Shown piece after piece: positions 7,481 through 14,096 of a stretch of DNA of 15,880 bases; position 1 is the first letter of the stretch; every line of letters begins with the position of its first letter. The notes beneath the pieces are model-generated. The model saw only the letters and a list, made by a program, of their open reading frames with translations. It was not told the DNA's origin and ran no database searches. This DNA is from Paracoccaceae bacterium (GTDB lineage Bacteria > Pseudomonadota > Alphaproteobacteria > Rhodobacterales > Rhodobacteraceae): NCBI GenBank assembly GCA_024304875.1, contig JAMWZF010000003.1:16116-31995 (forward strand), given 5' to 3'. The position numbers and the translations under genes were made by a program.

Positions 7481-7993
7481 CTAGCCTTTCTGTCTCGATA
7501 GGACGTTGGCCCCGAGGGCGCTCAGCGCCGCCCGAAGGCCGGTATCTGTGACCGAACCCGCCGCCTCTTCCGCCGCGCGAAGGACGGCCGGATCGGGGCG
7601 GGGTTTCTCTGTCTTCGGCGCGGGGCCGAACTGCGCCTGCCCTTCGGCAAAGCCGGTGGGCGCGGTCTGGGTGATGCGGATGCGGGCGATGGCCCGGTAG
7701 CCGTAGCAGGCGTTCACCTTTTCCAGAAGCCGGGGCAACTGCATCTCGAGCATCGGCGCCTGGGCGCCCGTGGTCAGCAGCGTCAGCGTGGCCCCAAGGC
7801 CCCCGCGTCCGTAGCTGACCTCAACGGGCCGCGAGATGGACGCCGCCTCGGCCCCCGCGATCTCGGCCCAATGGGTCAGAAGTCTGCTTTCGGAGAAGCC
7901 CTTCGCCTCCGTCGCCGCGCGGATCCGCCCCTTGAGAAGGCTCTCGGCGCGGGCGAAGCCCCGGGTGGTGCCGTGTTTGCGTGGCGTCTTCAT
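7481..7993 (-). CDS. dciA: DUF721 protein, DciA-like replicative helicase loader
   Basis: 170 aa. The N-terminal ~110 residues fit the DUF721 domain: a basic N-terminus, a helix around LLKGRIRAATEAKGF, then LLTHWAEIAGAEAASISRPVEV and a beta-rich segment TLTLLTTGAQAPMLEMQLPRLLEKVNACYG with a final strand IARIRITQT. DUF721 proteins include DciA, the ancestral loader of the DnaB helicase in bacteria lacking DnaC/DnaI. The C-terminal ~60 residues (rich in Pro, Ala, Glu) are low-complexity and then helical, as expected for the disordered DciA tail. The ATG at 7993 faces mutY across a 67-nt gap that must hold both promoters; no clear boxes were found there. It ends 6 nt before the dsbA-type gene. 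Confidence 0.8.
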   Translation of the reverse strand: MKTPRKHGTTRGFARAESLLKGRIRAATEAKGFSESRLLTHWAEIAGAEAASISRPVEVSYGRGGLGATLTLLTTGAQAPMLEMQLPRLLEKVNACYGYRAIARIRITQTAPTGFAEGQAQFGPAPKTEKPRPDPAVLRAAEEAAGSVTDTGLRAALSALGANVLSRQKG

Positions 7994-8060
7994 GTTGAGG
8001 AGTTATCTATGCCATTCACCCGCCTGTCACCAACCCGCAAGCTGTAATGGAGCATAAAGA

Positions 8061-9122
8061 ATGCGTGACGGCCTCTCGGACATCCTGCTGGACTGGTACG
8101 ACCGGCACGCCCGCGTGATGCCGTGGCGGGTGTCGCCCCAGGACCGGAGGGCCGGGGTCCGCCCCGACCCCTACCGCGTCTGGCTGTCCGAGGTGATGCT
8201 CCAGCAGACGACCGTGGTCGTGGTAAGGGACTACTTCCACCGCTTCACCTCCCGCTGGCCCACCGTGACCGCGCTCGCCGCCGCCGAGGTTGCCGAGGTC
8301 ATGGCCGAATGGGCCGGCCTCGGCTACTACGCCCGCGCCCGCAACCTGCTGAAATGCGCGCGGGTGGTGATGGAGTCGCATGGCGGCGTCTTCCCGGGCA
8401 CGCGGGACGGGCTTCTGACCCTCCCCGGCGTTGGTCCCTATACCGCCAGCGCCATCGCCGCGATCGCCTACGACGAACCCGCCGTGGTGGTGGACGGCAA
8501 CGTGGAGCGGGTCATGGCCCGCCTCTTCGACATCCACACCCCGCTGCCCGCCGCCAAGCCCATACTGACCGAGAAGGCAGCGTCGCTGACCCCCGGGGAC
8601 CGGCCCGGCGACCATGCCCAGGCGGTGATGGACCTCGGCGCGACTATCTGCACCCCGCGAAGCCCGGCCTGCGGCATCTGCCCCTGGCGCGAGCCCTGCG
8701 CGGCGCGGGCCGCCGGAACGGCGACGCAATTGCCCAAGAAGACACCGAAGAAGGCCAAGCCGATCCGCCAAGGCACGGTCTATGTCCTCTTCCGCCCGGA
8801 CGGCGCGGTGCTGACCGAAACCCGGCCGGATACTGGGCTGCTTGGCGGGATGCTGGCCTTTCCGACCACCGACTGGACCGAAGAGGTCCCCGCTCCCGCG
8901 CCGCCTGCCGCGGCGGACTGGCAGGACATCGGCGAAGCCCGGCACACCTTCACCCACTTCCACCTGCGGCTCACCGTTCTGGCGGCTGCATCCGGGGCCG
9001 ACCCGGACCGCGGCAGCTTCTCGGACCTCGACCCGAAGGCCCTGCCCACCCTGATGCGCAAGGTCTGGGCCCTGGCTTCCGCAGCGTCGCCTTTTGTTGC
9101 GCGAACCACGACCGGCGATTAG
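8061..9122 (+). CDS. mutY: A/G-specific adenine DNA glycosylase
   Basis: 353 aa, typical length. MutY removes adenine mispaired with 8-oxoguanine. Catalytic Glu44 is in LSEVMLQQT, the helix-hairpin-helix motif LPGVGPYTASAIAAIAY is at 121-137, and catalytic Asp145 is in VVVDGNVERV. The [4Fe-4S] cysteines 197, 204, 207 and 213 have the exact C-x6-C-x2-C-x5-C spacing. A C-terminal NUDIX-like 8-oxoG recognition domain follows (about 235-340), including FTHFHLRL. The ATG at 8061 has GGAG 8 nt upstream and an in-frame stop two codons before it, so the start is firm. alkB follows 28 nt after its stop and may be co-transcribed. Confidence 0.97.
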   Translation: MRDGLSDILLDWYDRHARVMPWRVSPQDRRAGVRPDPYRVWLSEVMLQQTTVVVVRDYFHRFTSRWPTVTALAAAEVAEVMAEWAGLGYYARARNLLKCARVVMESHGGVFPGTRDGLLTLPGVGPYTASAIAAIAYDEPAVVVDGNVERVMARLFDIHTPLPAAKPILTEKAASLTPGDRPGDHAQAVMDLGATICTPRSPACGICPWREPCAARAAGTATQLPKKTPKKAKPIRQGTVYVLFRPDGAVLTETRPDTGLLGGMLAFPTTDWTEEVPAPAPPAAADWQDIGEARHTFTHFHLRLTVLAAASGADPDRGSFSDLDPKALPTLMRKVWALASAASPFVARTTTGD

Positions 9123-9150
9123 ACTTGAGTTCAAAAAAGGAAGCAGGCCG

Positions 9151-10299
9151 ATGTCCACGACGCATGTCATCCCTCCATCCAAAGTTGCTCGGCTGACCGC
9201 CGCGCTGCCGTTCTGGATGTCATTGACGGTTGTCCCCGTGGCCGCAATCGCGGCGGCCTACGGCGGCTGGACCCTGGTGCTGCTGCCGGTGGTGACCTGG
9301 AACCTCTTCGCCCTGCTCGACGTCTTCGCGGGCCTGAACACCGCCAACGCCGACCTCGAGACACCGGAAGAGGGGCTGTTCTGGTATCGCCTGATCACCT
9401 TGCTCTGGGCGCCGGTCCAGGCTGCGATGATCTTCGGCCTGATCGCCTATGTCACCCGCACGTCGCACCTCGCACTCTGGGAAGAGTGGACCCTCTTCGT
9501 CACCCTCGGAATCGTCACCGGCGCCGTCGGCATCGTCTATTCCCACGAGCTGCTCCATCAGCGTCCGAAATCCGAACGGCTTCTGGGGGACATCCTGCTG
9601 GCGATGGTCCTGTACTCGCACTTCCGGTCCGAGCATCTTCTCGTGCACCACCGCTATGTCGGCACGCCGCGCGACCCGGCGACGGCCCGCTACAACGAGG
9701 GGTTCTACCGGTTCTTCCCACGGGTCCTGCGCACATGCTTCCTGTCGGCGTGGAGAGCCGAATCGGCAATGCTGGCCCGCAAGGGCAAGCCAGTCTTTGA
9801 CCTATCGAACCCGTTCTGGCGATACGCGGCACTGCAACTGGGGTTTGTGCTGCTGGCCCTGCTGATCGGCGGCTGGTGGGGTCTGTTTCTGTTCGTCACC
9901 CAGGCCTTCGTGGCGATCTGGCACCTCGAGCTGGTCAATTACATCGAACACTACGGCCTGACACGCAAACACCTTGGCGACGGCAAGTACGAACACGTCA
10001 AGCCGCACCATTCATGGAACGCGGCCCAGCGGGCGTCGAACTGGTTCCTGATCAACCTCCAGCGCCATTCCGACCATCACTACAGGCCCGACCGACGTTT
10101 TCCCCTGCTCCAGACCTACACGGAGGACGAGGCGCCTCAACTGCCCATGGGCTATCCGGCGATGGGGATCGTGGCGATGATCCCGCCGCTCTGGCGCCGG
10201 CGGATGAACCCGCGTGTGCGCGAGTGGCGGCGGAAGTACTATCCCGAGATAACCGACTGGACGCCGTACAAACAGGCGACCAACCCGCTGCCACGGTAA
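9151..10299 (+). CDS. alkB: Membrane alkane 1-monooxygenase (AlkB family)
   Basis: 382 aa. A non-haem di-iron integral-membrane hydroxylase that oxidises medium-chain n-alkanes to alcohols with rubredoxin as electron donor. All diagnostic motifs are visible: Hist-1 HELLH (residues 132-136), Hist-2 EHLLVHHRYVGTPRDPATA (161-179), NYIEHYGL (263-270) and Hist-3 LQRHSDHHYRPDRRF (303-317), plus KPHHSWN at 284-290. Hydrophobic segments lie near 18-60, 82-100, 114-130 and 226-256. Hist-2 has Val where AlkB usually has Gly (EHxxGHH). The ATG at 9151 follows AAGGA with 9-nt spacing; an upstream in-frame start at 9094 lies within mutY and is rejected. No rubredoxin or alkane regulator gene is adjacent, so electron partners must be elsewhere. 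Confidence 0.93.
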   Translation: MSTTHVIPPSKVARLTAALPFWMSLTVVPVAAIAAAYGGWTLVLLPVVTWNLFALLDVFAGLNTANADLETPEEGLFWYRLITLLWAPVQAAMIFGLIAYVTRTSHLALWEEWTLFVTLGIVTGAVGIVYSHELLHQRPKSERLLGDILLAMVLYSHFRSEHLLVHHRYVGTPRDPATARYNEGFYRFFPRVLRTCFLSAWRAESAMLARKGKPVFDLSNPFWRYAALQLGFVLLALLIGGWWGLFLFVTQAFVAIWHLELVNYIEHYGLTRKHLGDGKYEHVKPHHSWNAAQRASNWFLINLQRHSDHHYRPDRRFPLLQTYTEDEAPQLPMGYPAMGIVAMIPPLWRRRMNPRVREWRRKYYPEITDWTPYKQATNPLPR

Positions 10300-10357
10300 G
10301 CCACACCTGGTGCCGGCTCACTACCCGGCCCTTGCTGTCATTCAATCCCCGAAACAG

Positions 10358-10384
10358 AAAAACCCCCCGCCGGTGGGGCGGGGG
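10358..10384 (-). terminator. Intrinsic terminator of ccrM
   Basis: On the minus strand the 8-bp stem CCCCCGCC/GGCGGGGG (10384-10377 with 10371-10364, loop of 5) is followed directly by a run of five T (complement of AAAAA at 10358-10362). It sits 67 nt past the ccrM stop codon, in the gap shared with convergent alkB. On the + strand there is no T-run after the stem, so it acts mainly on ccrM. Confidence 0.75.
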
Positions 10385-10451
10385 TGGAGTTAGTGCCGCG
10401 GCGCAGTGATCTGGCCGCAGGCACCGGCGGTAAACTGTCGGAAAGCGTGCC

Positions 10452-11555
10452 CTAGCCGTCCTGCATCTCGGCACGGATCTGCTGGCGCAGGATGTCGATC
10501 GGGATGACCTGGCCGTCGCGCTTGAAGTGCCAGTAGGTCCAGCCGTTGCACGATGGCGCGCCTTCGAGATGGGCGCCGACCTGGTGGATCGAGCCGCGCA
10601 CGTCGTCGCCGACCAGCGTGCCGTCGGCGCGGACCTTGGCCATCTGGCCGCGGCCGTTCATCAGCATCTCGCCCGGGCGGAGCATCCCCCGCTCGACCAG
10701 CTGGCCGAAGGGCACACGGGGTTCGGCCCGCTTGGATCCGGTGACCTGCAACGCGTCGCGGTCGTACTTGCGGACGCGCGAGAGGCGCTTCTCGGCGTGG
10801 CGGCGATAGGCTTCCTCCCGCTCGATCCCGATCCAGGAGCGGCCCAGCATCTTGGCCACGGCGCCTGTGGTGCCGGTGCCGAAGAAGGGGTCGAGGACCA
10901 CGTCGCCAGGGTTCGTCGTGCCAAGGATCACGCGGTGCAGCAGCGCCTCGGGCTTCTGCGTCGGATGGGCCTTGTCACCGGCCTCGTCCTTCAGCCTCTC
11001 GTGCCCGGTGCAGATCGGCAGCACCCAGTCCGAGCGCATCTGGACGCCCTCGTTCAGCTGCTTGAGCGCCTCGTAGTTGAAGGTCGGGCGGGCGGCTTCA
11101 GAGCGGGAGGCCCAGATCAGGGTCTCGTGCGCATTGGTGAACCGCTTGCCGCGGAAGTTCGGCATCGGGTTCGACTTGCGCCAGACCACGTCGTTCAGGA
11201 TCCAGAAGTCGAGGTCCTGAAGCGCCGCGCCGAGGCGGAAGACGTTGTGGTAGGAGCCGATCACCCAGATCGCGCCGTCGGGCTTCAGCAGGCGGCGGGC
11301 CTCGGTGAGCCAGGCGCGGGTGAAGGCGTCGTAGGTGGCGAAGCTGTCGAAGCGGTCCCAGTCATCATCGACGGCGTCGACATGGGAATTGTCGGGGCGG
11401 TGCAGGTCGCCCTTCAATTGCAGGTTGTAGGGCGGGTCGGCAAAGATCAGGTCGACCGAGGCATCGGGGAGGGATTTCATTCCCTCGATGCAATCGCCGG
11501 CAAGGATGGTGTCCAGCGGCAGCGCAGGCGCGGCCTTGGCCTTGGTCTTAGTCAT
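10452..11555 (-). CDS. ccrM: CcrM-type adenine-N6 DNA methyltransferase (GANTC)
   Basis: 367 aa, near Caulobacter CcrM (358). This beta-class enzyme methylates the adenine of GANTC and controls cell-cycle gene expression in alphaproteobacteria. The catalytic motif IV DPPYNLQ is at residues 40-46, and the SAM-binding motif I DPFFGTGTTGAVA at 222-234 comes after it, which is the beta-class order. HPTQKPEALLHRVI (197-210) is also present. The C-terminal ~90 residues (VPFGQLVERGMLRPGE... WTYWHFKRDGQVIPID) match the RAMA DNA-recognition domain of CcrM/HinfI-type enzymes. GANTC specificity is inferred from this family. The upstream same-strand gene is rnhB, 91 nt away, and the gap holds a promoter with three GANTC sites. 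Confidence 0.94.
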   Translation of the reverse strand: MTKTKAKAAPALPLDTILAGDCIEGMKSLPDASVDLIFADPPYNLQLKGDLHRPDNSHVDAVDDDWDRFDSFATYDAFTRAWLTEARRLLKPDGAIWVIGSYHNVFRLGAALQDLDFWILNDVVWRKSNPMPNFRGKRFTNAHETLIWASRSEAARPTFNYEALKQLNEGVQMRSDWVLPICTGHERLKDEAGDKAHPTQKPEALLHRVILGTTNPGDVVLDPFFGTGTTGAVAKMLGRSWIGIEREEAYRRHAEKRLSRVRKYDRDALQVTGSKRAEPRVPFGQLVERGMLRPGEMLMNGRGQMAKVRADGTLVGDDVRGSIHQVGAHLEGAPSCNGWTYWHFKRDGQVIPIDILRQQIRAEMQDG

Positions 11556-11604
11556 CTTTTCTGCCTCTGTCCCCGGCGCTTTTTTGCGCTCGTTGGTTGC
11601 AGAG

Positions 11605-11648
11605 AAGATGAGTCAGGGCCGACTCGCTGTCAAAAGTTTTAATGAATC
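11605..11648 (-). promoter_or_regulatory. ccrM promoter with three GANTC methylation sites
   Basis: Reading the minus strand, a perfect -35 box TTGACA (11633-11628) is followed by a 17-nt spacer and a -10-like CATCTT (11610-11605). Transcription would begin about 40 nt before the ccrM ATG. GANTC sites lie at 11610-11614 (touching the -10), 11621-11625 (in the spacer) and 11644-11648 (10 bp upstream of the -35, overlapping the rnhB stop). These are the enzyme's own expected target, so promoter activity may respond to methylation state. Confidence 0.6.
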
Positions 11649-12279
11649 AGGAGGTTACGGAATTGGCTTGATACAAGATATTGCGGACCGGGGCGAAGGA
11701 CCGTCTATGGTGTGGGGTGGCACCCAGATTTTCGAGCGCGGTTTTGTGCATCCGGGTCACATATCCCGAATTCGATTCCCATCCGTAGCCGGGGTACTGT
11801 TGCGCCAGTTCCACCATCAGCGCGTCGCGACAGATTTTTGCCACAATCGAGGCCGCGGCGATGCTCGCGCAGCGGGCGTCGCCCTTCACGACGGCGGTCG
11901 CCCGCCCGGCGAAGGGAGCCGGGATCATGTTGCCGTCGATCAGCAGGTGACAGGGCGGATGGGGAAGCCCCTCGACCGCGCGGACCATGGCGAGGTGCGA
12001 GGCGCGCAGGATGTTGATCTCGTCGATCTCCTCGACCGAGGCATGCCCGATGGAGACGACAGCCTGGGCGCGGATGACGATGTCGAGGGCGGCGCGCCGC
12101 TCGGCGGTCAGGACCTTGCTGTCGCCAAGCCCCTCGGGGATGCGGGCCGGGTCGAGGACCACGGCCGCCGCCGTCACCGGCCCGGCCATCGGTCCGCGGC
12201 CCACCTCGTCGACCCCGGCGATGATCCGGGCGCCGGCCGCGGCAGCGGTGGTTTCGAAGGAATAGTCAGGCGCGGGCAT
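11647..12279 (-). CDS. rnhB: Ribonuclease HII
   Basis: 210 aa. RNase HII nicks RNA-DNA hybrids and single ribonucleotides in DNA. The catalytic acidic residues are all visible: Asp24 and Glu25 in GVDEVGRGPMAGP, Asp115 in LLIDGN, and Asp134 in VKGDARCASIAAASIVAK; LGDSKVLT and YPGYGW...GY are also standard. The ATG at 12279 is preferred; a GTG six codons upstream (12297) is possible but adds residues not expected in the family. A terminator at 12330-12372 isolates it from the gene upstream. ccrM lies 91 nt downstream on the same strand, with its own promoter overlapping the rnhB stop, so read-through plus a second promoter are both possible. Confidence 0.95.
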   Translation of the reverse strand: MPAPDYSFETTAAAAGARIIAGVDEVGRGPMAGPVTAAAVVLDPARIPEGLGDSKVLTAERRAALDIVIRAQAVVSIGHASVEEIDEINILRASHLAMVRAVEGLPHPPCHLLIDGNMIPAPFAGRATAVVKGDARCASIAAASIVAKICRDALMVELAQQYPGYGWESNSGYVTRMHKTALENLGATPHHRRSFAPVRNILYQANSVTS

Positions 12280-12329
12280 GTCCCGATGATCCACCACAAG
12301 CCCCCGGTCAAGGCAAGACCGCGCTCCTC

Positions 12330-12372
12330 AAAAGGTGCGGGGCGAGAGGCCATGTCCGCCCTCCCGCCCCGC
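12330..12372 (-). terminator. Intrinsic terminator of the secreted Cys-repeat gene
   Basis: GCGGGGCGAGAGG (12337-12349) pairs with CTCCCGCCCCGC (ending 12372) in a roughly 12-bp stem with one mismatch. On the minus strand it is followed within 3 nt by TTTT (complement of AAAA at 12330-12333). It lies 57 nt past the stop codon of the 160-aa gene and before rnhB. Confidence 0.65.
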
Positions 12373-12429
12373 GGGGCCCCGACCACTTGGGGAAGCACGG
12401 CCGGGGACTGCTCGACTCCGCCGATCGAG

Positions 12430-12912
12430 TTAACGGCGGGCCATCGTGAAGCCGTATTCGCGCAGGCAGCGGGGGTCGTAACCCCGGCGTGGGTGCTGCT
12501 GGCCGCGCACGGTGATCTCGCACCGGGCGGGCAGGCGGTCGGCAAAGCGGTAGGAATACTGGAGGCAGCGTTGTCCGAACATGCGGACGGGGCCTTTCCG
12601 AGTATCGACGCGGGTAAAGCAGGTGGCGGGAAGAACGCGCAGGTGGGAAGGAATGCGGATACCGCCCCGGTTGCCGCCGTGGCTCCAACCTTCAGTGGTG
12701 CCCTGACCCGCGCCCGGCCGGTCGGTCCGGGCCGGGGCGCGGTCCTTGTCCCGGTCGTTCCGTTCGTTGATCGCATGGGCGATGAGCCCTGCGGCGGCGA
12801 GGCCGAAGAGCAGCTTGGCAATGTCTTCCTCGCGAGTGTCCGCCTGCACCGGAATGACGCTGCCGGTGAGGGCAAGGGCGGCGGCAAGGGCCGTGGCCAT
12901 CAGGGATTTCAT
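12430..12912 (-). CDS. Secreted protein with tandem 33-residue cysteine repeat, function unknown
   Basis: 160 aa, no function recognised. Residues 1-24 are a signal peptide (MKSLMATALAAALALTG... ending VQA). A hydrophobic helix follows (about 31-48, IAKLLFGLAAAGLIAHAI), then a charged Arg/Asp/Gly-rich linker (50-90). The C-terminal domain is two tandem copies offset by exactly 33 residues: LPATC...RCL (Cys98, Cys116) and LPARC...RCL (Cys131, Cys149), both with C-x17-C spacing and both ending in an Arg (126, 159). This suggests two disulfide-bonded units in the periplasm or at the envelope. The ATG at 12912 has AAAGGA about 9 nt upstream. Similar small proteins are, as far as I recall, common hypotheticals in Rhodobacterales. 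The gene has its own terminator and is divergent from the 93-aa secreted protein. Confidence 0.75.
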   Translation of the reverse strand: MKSLMATALAAALALTGSVIPVQADTREEDIAKLLFGLAAAGLIAHAINERNDRDKDRAPARTDRPGAGQGTTEGWSHGGNRGGIRIPSHLRVLPATCFTRVDTRKGPVRMFGQRCLQYSYRFADRLPARCEITVRGQQHPRRGYDPRCLREYGFTMARR

Positions 12913-13001
12913 CGTGCAATTCCTTTCGGGTCTGTCGGACTGGCACGTCGGAACTGACGCGGCTTGCCTGCACAGGATCGGAACACTGTGGCTCCACAGA
13001 C

Positions 13002-13065
13002 AATATCGGCCGCCGGATATGCCATAGCGGCCCAGGGTGGACCGGTCAGATATTGAATATCGGCC
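13002..13065. promoter_or_regulatory. Cluster of GATAT/ATATC half sites, putative operator
   Basis: Four copies of the 5-mer GATAT or its complement ATATC lie within 59 bp: 13003-13007, 13016-13020, 13049-13053 and 13057-13061. The last two form the perfect inverted repeat GATATT-G-AATATC (13049-13061). AATATCGGCC is also directly repeated at 13002-13011 and 13056-13065, 54 bp apart. The cluster is the AT-rich island of the divergent intergenic region and ends 26 nt before the 93-aa gene. Its binding protein is unknown; the wHTH protein encoded just downstream is a candidate. Confidence 0.4.
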
Positions 13066-13090
13066 CGGCAGACCCCACCGTCAGATCATC

Positions 13091-13372
13091 ATGATCCGGA
13101 CCCTGTCGCTCTCTCTTGTCCTTGTCGCCGCCGCATCGGGTGCCAGCGCGGCCTGTTTCGCGGACTACAAGGCCAAGCGTGACGATCCCCTTCGCCTGCA
13201 CTACGGTGTCGCCGAGATCCGGGGCGATTGTGCCCCGGGCCCCGCCGCCGAGGAATTGCGCCCCCGGCTCGACAGTGCCGGGTGGGAGCTTCTCAACATC
13301 GTGTCGGTCTTCGACGACTCGGGGCTGAGTGAAAGGGAAGAGAGTGCAGGAGAGTTCTACCTCCGCTTCTGA
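13091..13372 (+). CDS. Small secreted protein, function unknown
   Basis: 93 aa. The first 20 residues (MIRTLSLSLVLVAAASGASA) are a clear Sec signal peptide, with cleavage expected before ACFADY. The mature part is about 73 residues with two cysteines (22, 47) that could form one disulfide. It contains the stretch YKAKRDDPLRLHYGVAEIRGDC and a C-terminal WELLNIVSVF...FYLRF. No known domain is recognised. The ATG at 13091 is chosen because it begins the signal peptide; an in-frame extension to 13037 would bury it. No good ribosome site is seen. Its 3' end overlaps the membrane wHTH gene by 29 nt, so the two are translationally coupled and may work together, as ToxS-like periplasmic partners do; that analogy is inference. 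Confidence 0.7.
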   Translation: MIRTLSLSLVLVAAASGASAACFADYKAKRDDPLRLHYGVAEIRGDCAPGPAAEELRPRLDSAGWELLNIVSVFDDSGLSEREESAGEFYLRF

Positions 13373-14063
13373 GTATCGCGCCGCAGAGGTCCGCGCCGCG
13401 GGCAATCGCACGGTCATCGGCGGTCTCGCTGCCATCGGCCTGTTCCTGGTCGGGGCCGCCGTCCTGTTGTTCGCCAACCTGCCCGATGCCAACGTCTTCA
13501 ACGAGCGGGTGGAGCGGATCTTCGTCGAGAACGACGACCTGACCGGCCAGTCCGAGGTCAAGCTGCTCGAGATCCTGGCGCAGTCGAACACGGTGTTTTC
13601 CGAGACGCTGGACAGCTACAGGTTCATCGTCTTCGTGCTGCTGGTCTTCGCCTCTGCCATGCTGATCGCGGCGGCCGCCTTCCTCGTGATGCTGATCGCG
13701 CTGAACCGCCGGATGGGCCAGATCGAACGGCAGGGGATCGAGGTGAATTCGCTGATCATCAGCCGGGACCAGAACCTCGTCTATCTCAACAATTTCGAGT
13801 TCAAGCTGACCGGCGCCGCGATCGAGACCCTGAGCGTACTCGCCGAGGCCCGGATGGACGACGAAGTGCTTTCGGGGGCCGAGATCGAGGCGGTGATCTC
13901 GGGCCGGGATGCCTCCGATTGCGAAGAGGCGGCGGGGGCGACCCGGATCAAGCGCCTGCGCGACACGCTCGGCAACCAGATGGTCAGCGAGCTTCTGGTC
14001 CGCAACATCGCGCGGCGCGGCTACATGCTGGCCATCGACAAGGACGTGATCCGGATGGTGTGA
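13344..14063 (+). CDS. Two-TM membrane protein with C-terminal OmpR-like winged helix
   Basis: 239 aa from GTG 13344, which has AGGGA 5 nt upstream; GTG 13329 would add five residues. The predicted layout is a cytoplasmic N-tail with Arg residues (1-22), TM1 (about 23-45), an acidic ~47-residue loop (46-92), TM2 (about 93-120), a basic NRRMGQIER juxtamembrane stretch, then a cytoplasmic domain. Residues 143-233 read like an OmpR/PhoB winged helix: LVYLNNFEFKLTGAAIETLSVLAE (first strands and helix), DDEVLSGAEIEAVISG, and ATRIKRLRDTLGN...LLVRNIARRGYML (recognition helix and wing). This would be a membrane-embedded one-component transcription regulator with the DNA-binding domain at the C-terminus. 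Residue-level DNA binding is not proven by sequence alone, and the target is unknown. It overlaps the secreted-protein gene by 29 nt. Confidence 0.72.
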   Translation: MQESSTSASEYRAAEVRAAGNRTVIGGLAAIGLFLVGAAVLLFANLPDANVFNERVERIFVENDDLTGQSEVKLLEILAQSNTVFSETLDSYRFIVFVLLVFASAMLIAAAAFLVMLIALNRRMGQIERQGIEVNSLIISRDQNLVYLNNFEFKLTGAAIETLSVLAEARMDDEVLSGAEIEAVISGRDASDCEEAAGATRIKRLRDTLGNQMVSELLVRNIARRGYMLAIDKDVIRMV

Positions 14064-14096
14064 TGTGCGGTCCGTCCACCGGCCCGACCCATCGCC

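Noticed and set aside
6758..7501. 247-codon + strand frame opposite the dsbA-type gene
   Set aside because: It begins inside the bidirectional hairpin and mirrors the DsbA coding frame; the DsbA motifs (CPHC, cis-Pro) decide the strand.
7994..8060. Riboswitch or leader element between dciA and mutY
   Set aside because: The gap is only 67 nt, shows no stable stem and must contain two divergent promoters.
11576..11593. GCGC-(A6)-GCGC element in the ccrM leader as a terminator or hairpin
   Set aside because: The stem is only 4 bp with a 6-nt loop made of the A-run, and no T-run follows the stem. It is more likely chance or a leader feature.
10527..11642. Long + strand open frame (371 codons) opposite ccrM
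   Set aside because: It is the antisense shadow of ccrM in GC-rich DNA. Its translation has no family motifs and is dominated by Gly, Ala, Val, Asp and His as antisense frames are, while ccrM has complete methyltransferase motifs.
11625..11646. Full CtrA box (TTAA-N7-TTAA) upstream of ccrM
   Set aside because: A single TTAA is present, but the second half at N7 reads GACA, so the full motif is not met.
12283..12311. rnhB promoter with TTGACC -35 (minus 12311-12306)
   Set aside because: With normal spacing the -10 is CATCGG and transcription would start at or inside the rnhB ATG. Too weak to list as a feature.
11488..12957. 489-codon + strand frame across rnhB and the Cys-repeat gene
   Set aside because: It spans two well-supported minus-strand genes, a terminator and the ccrM promoter, and has no recognisable domain.
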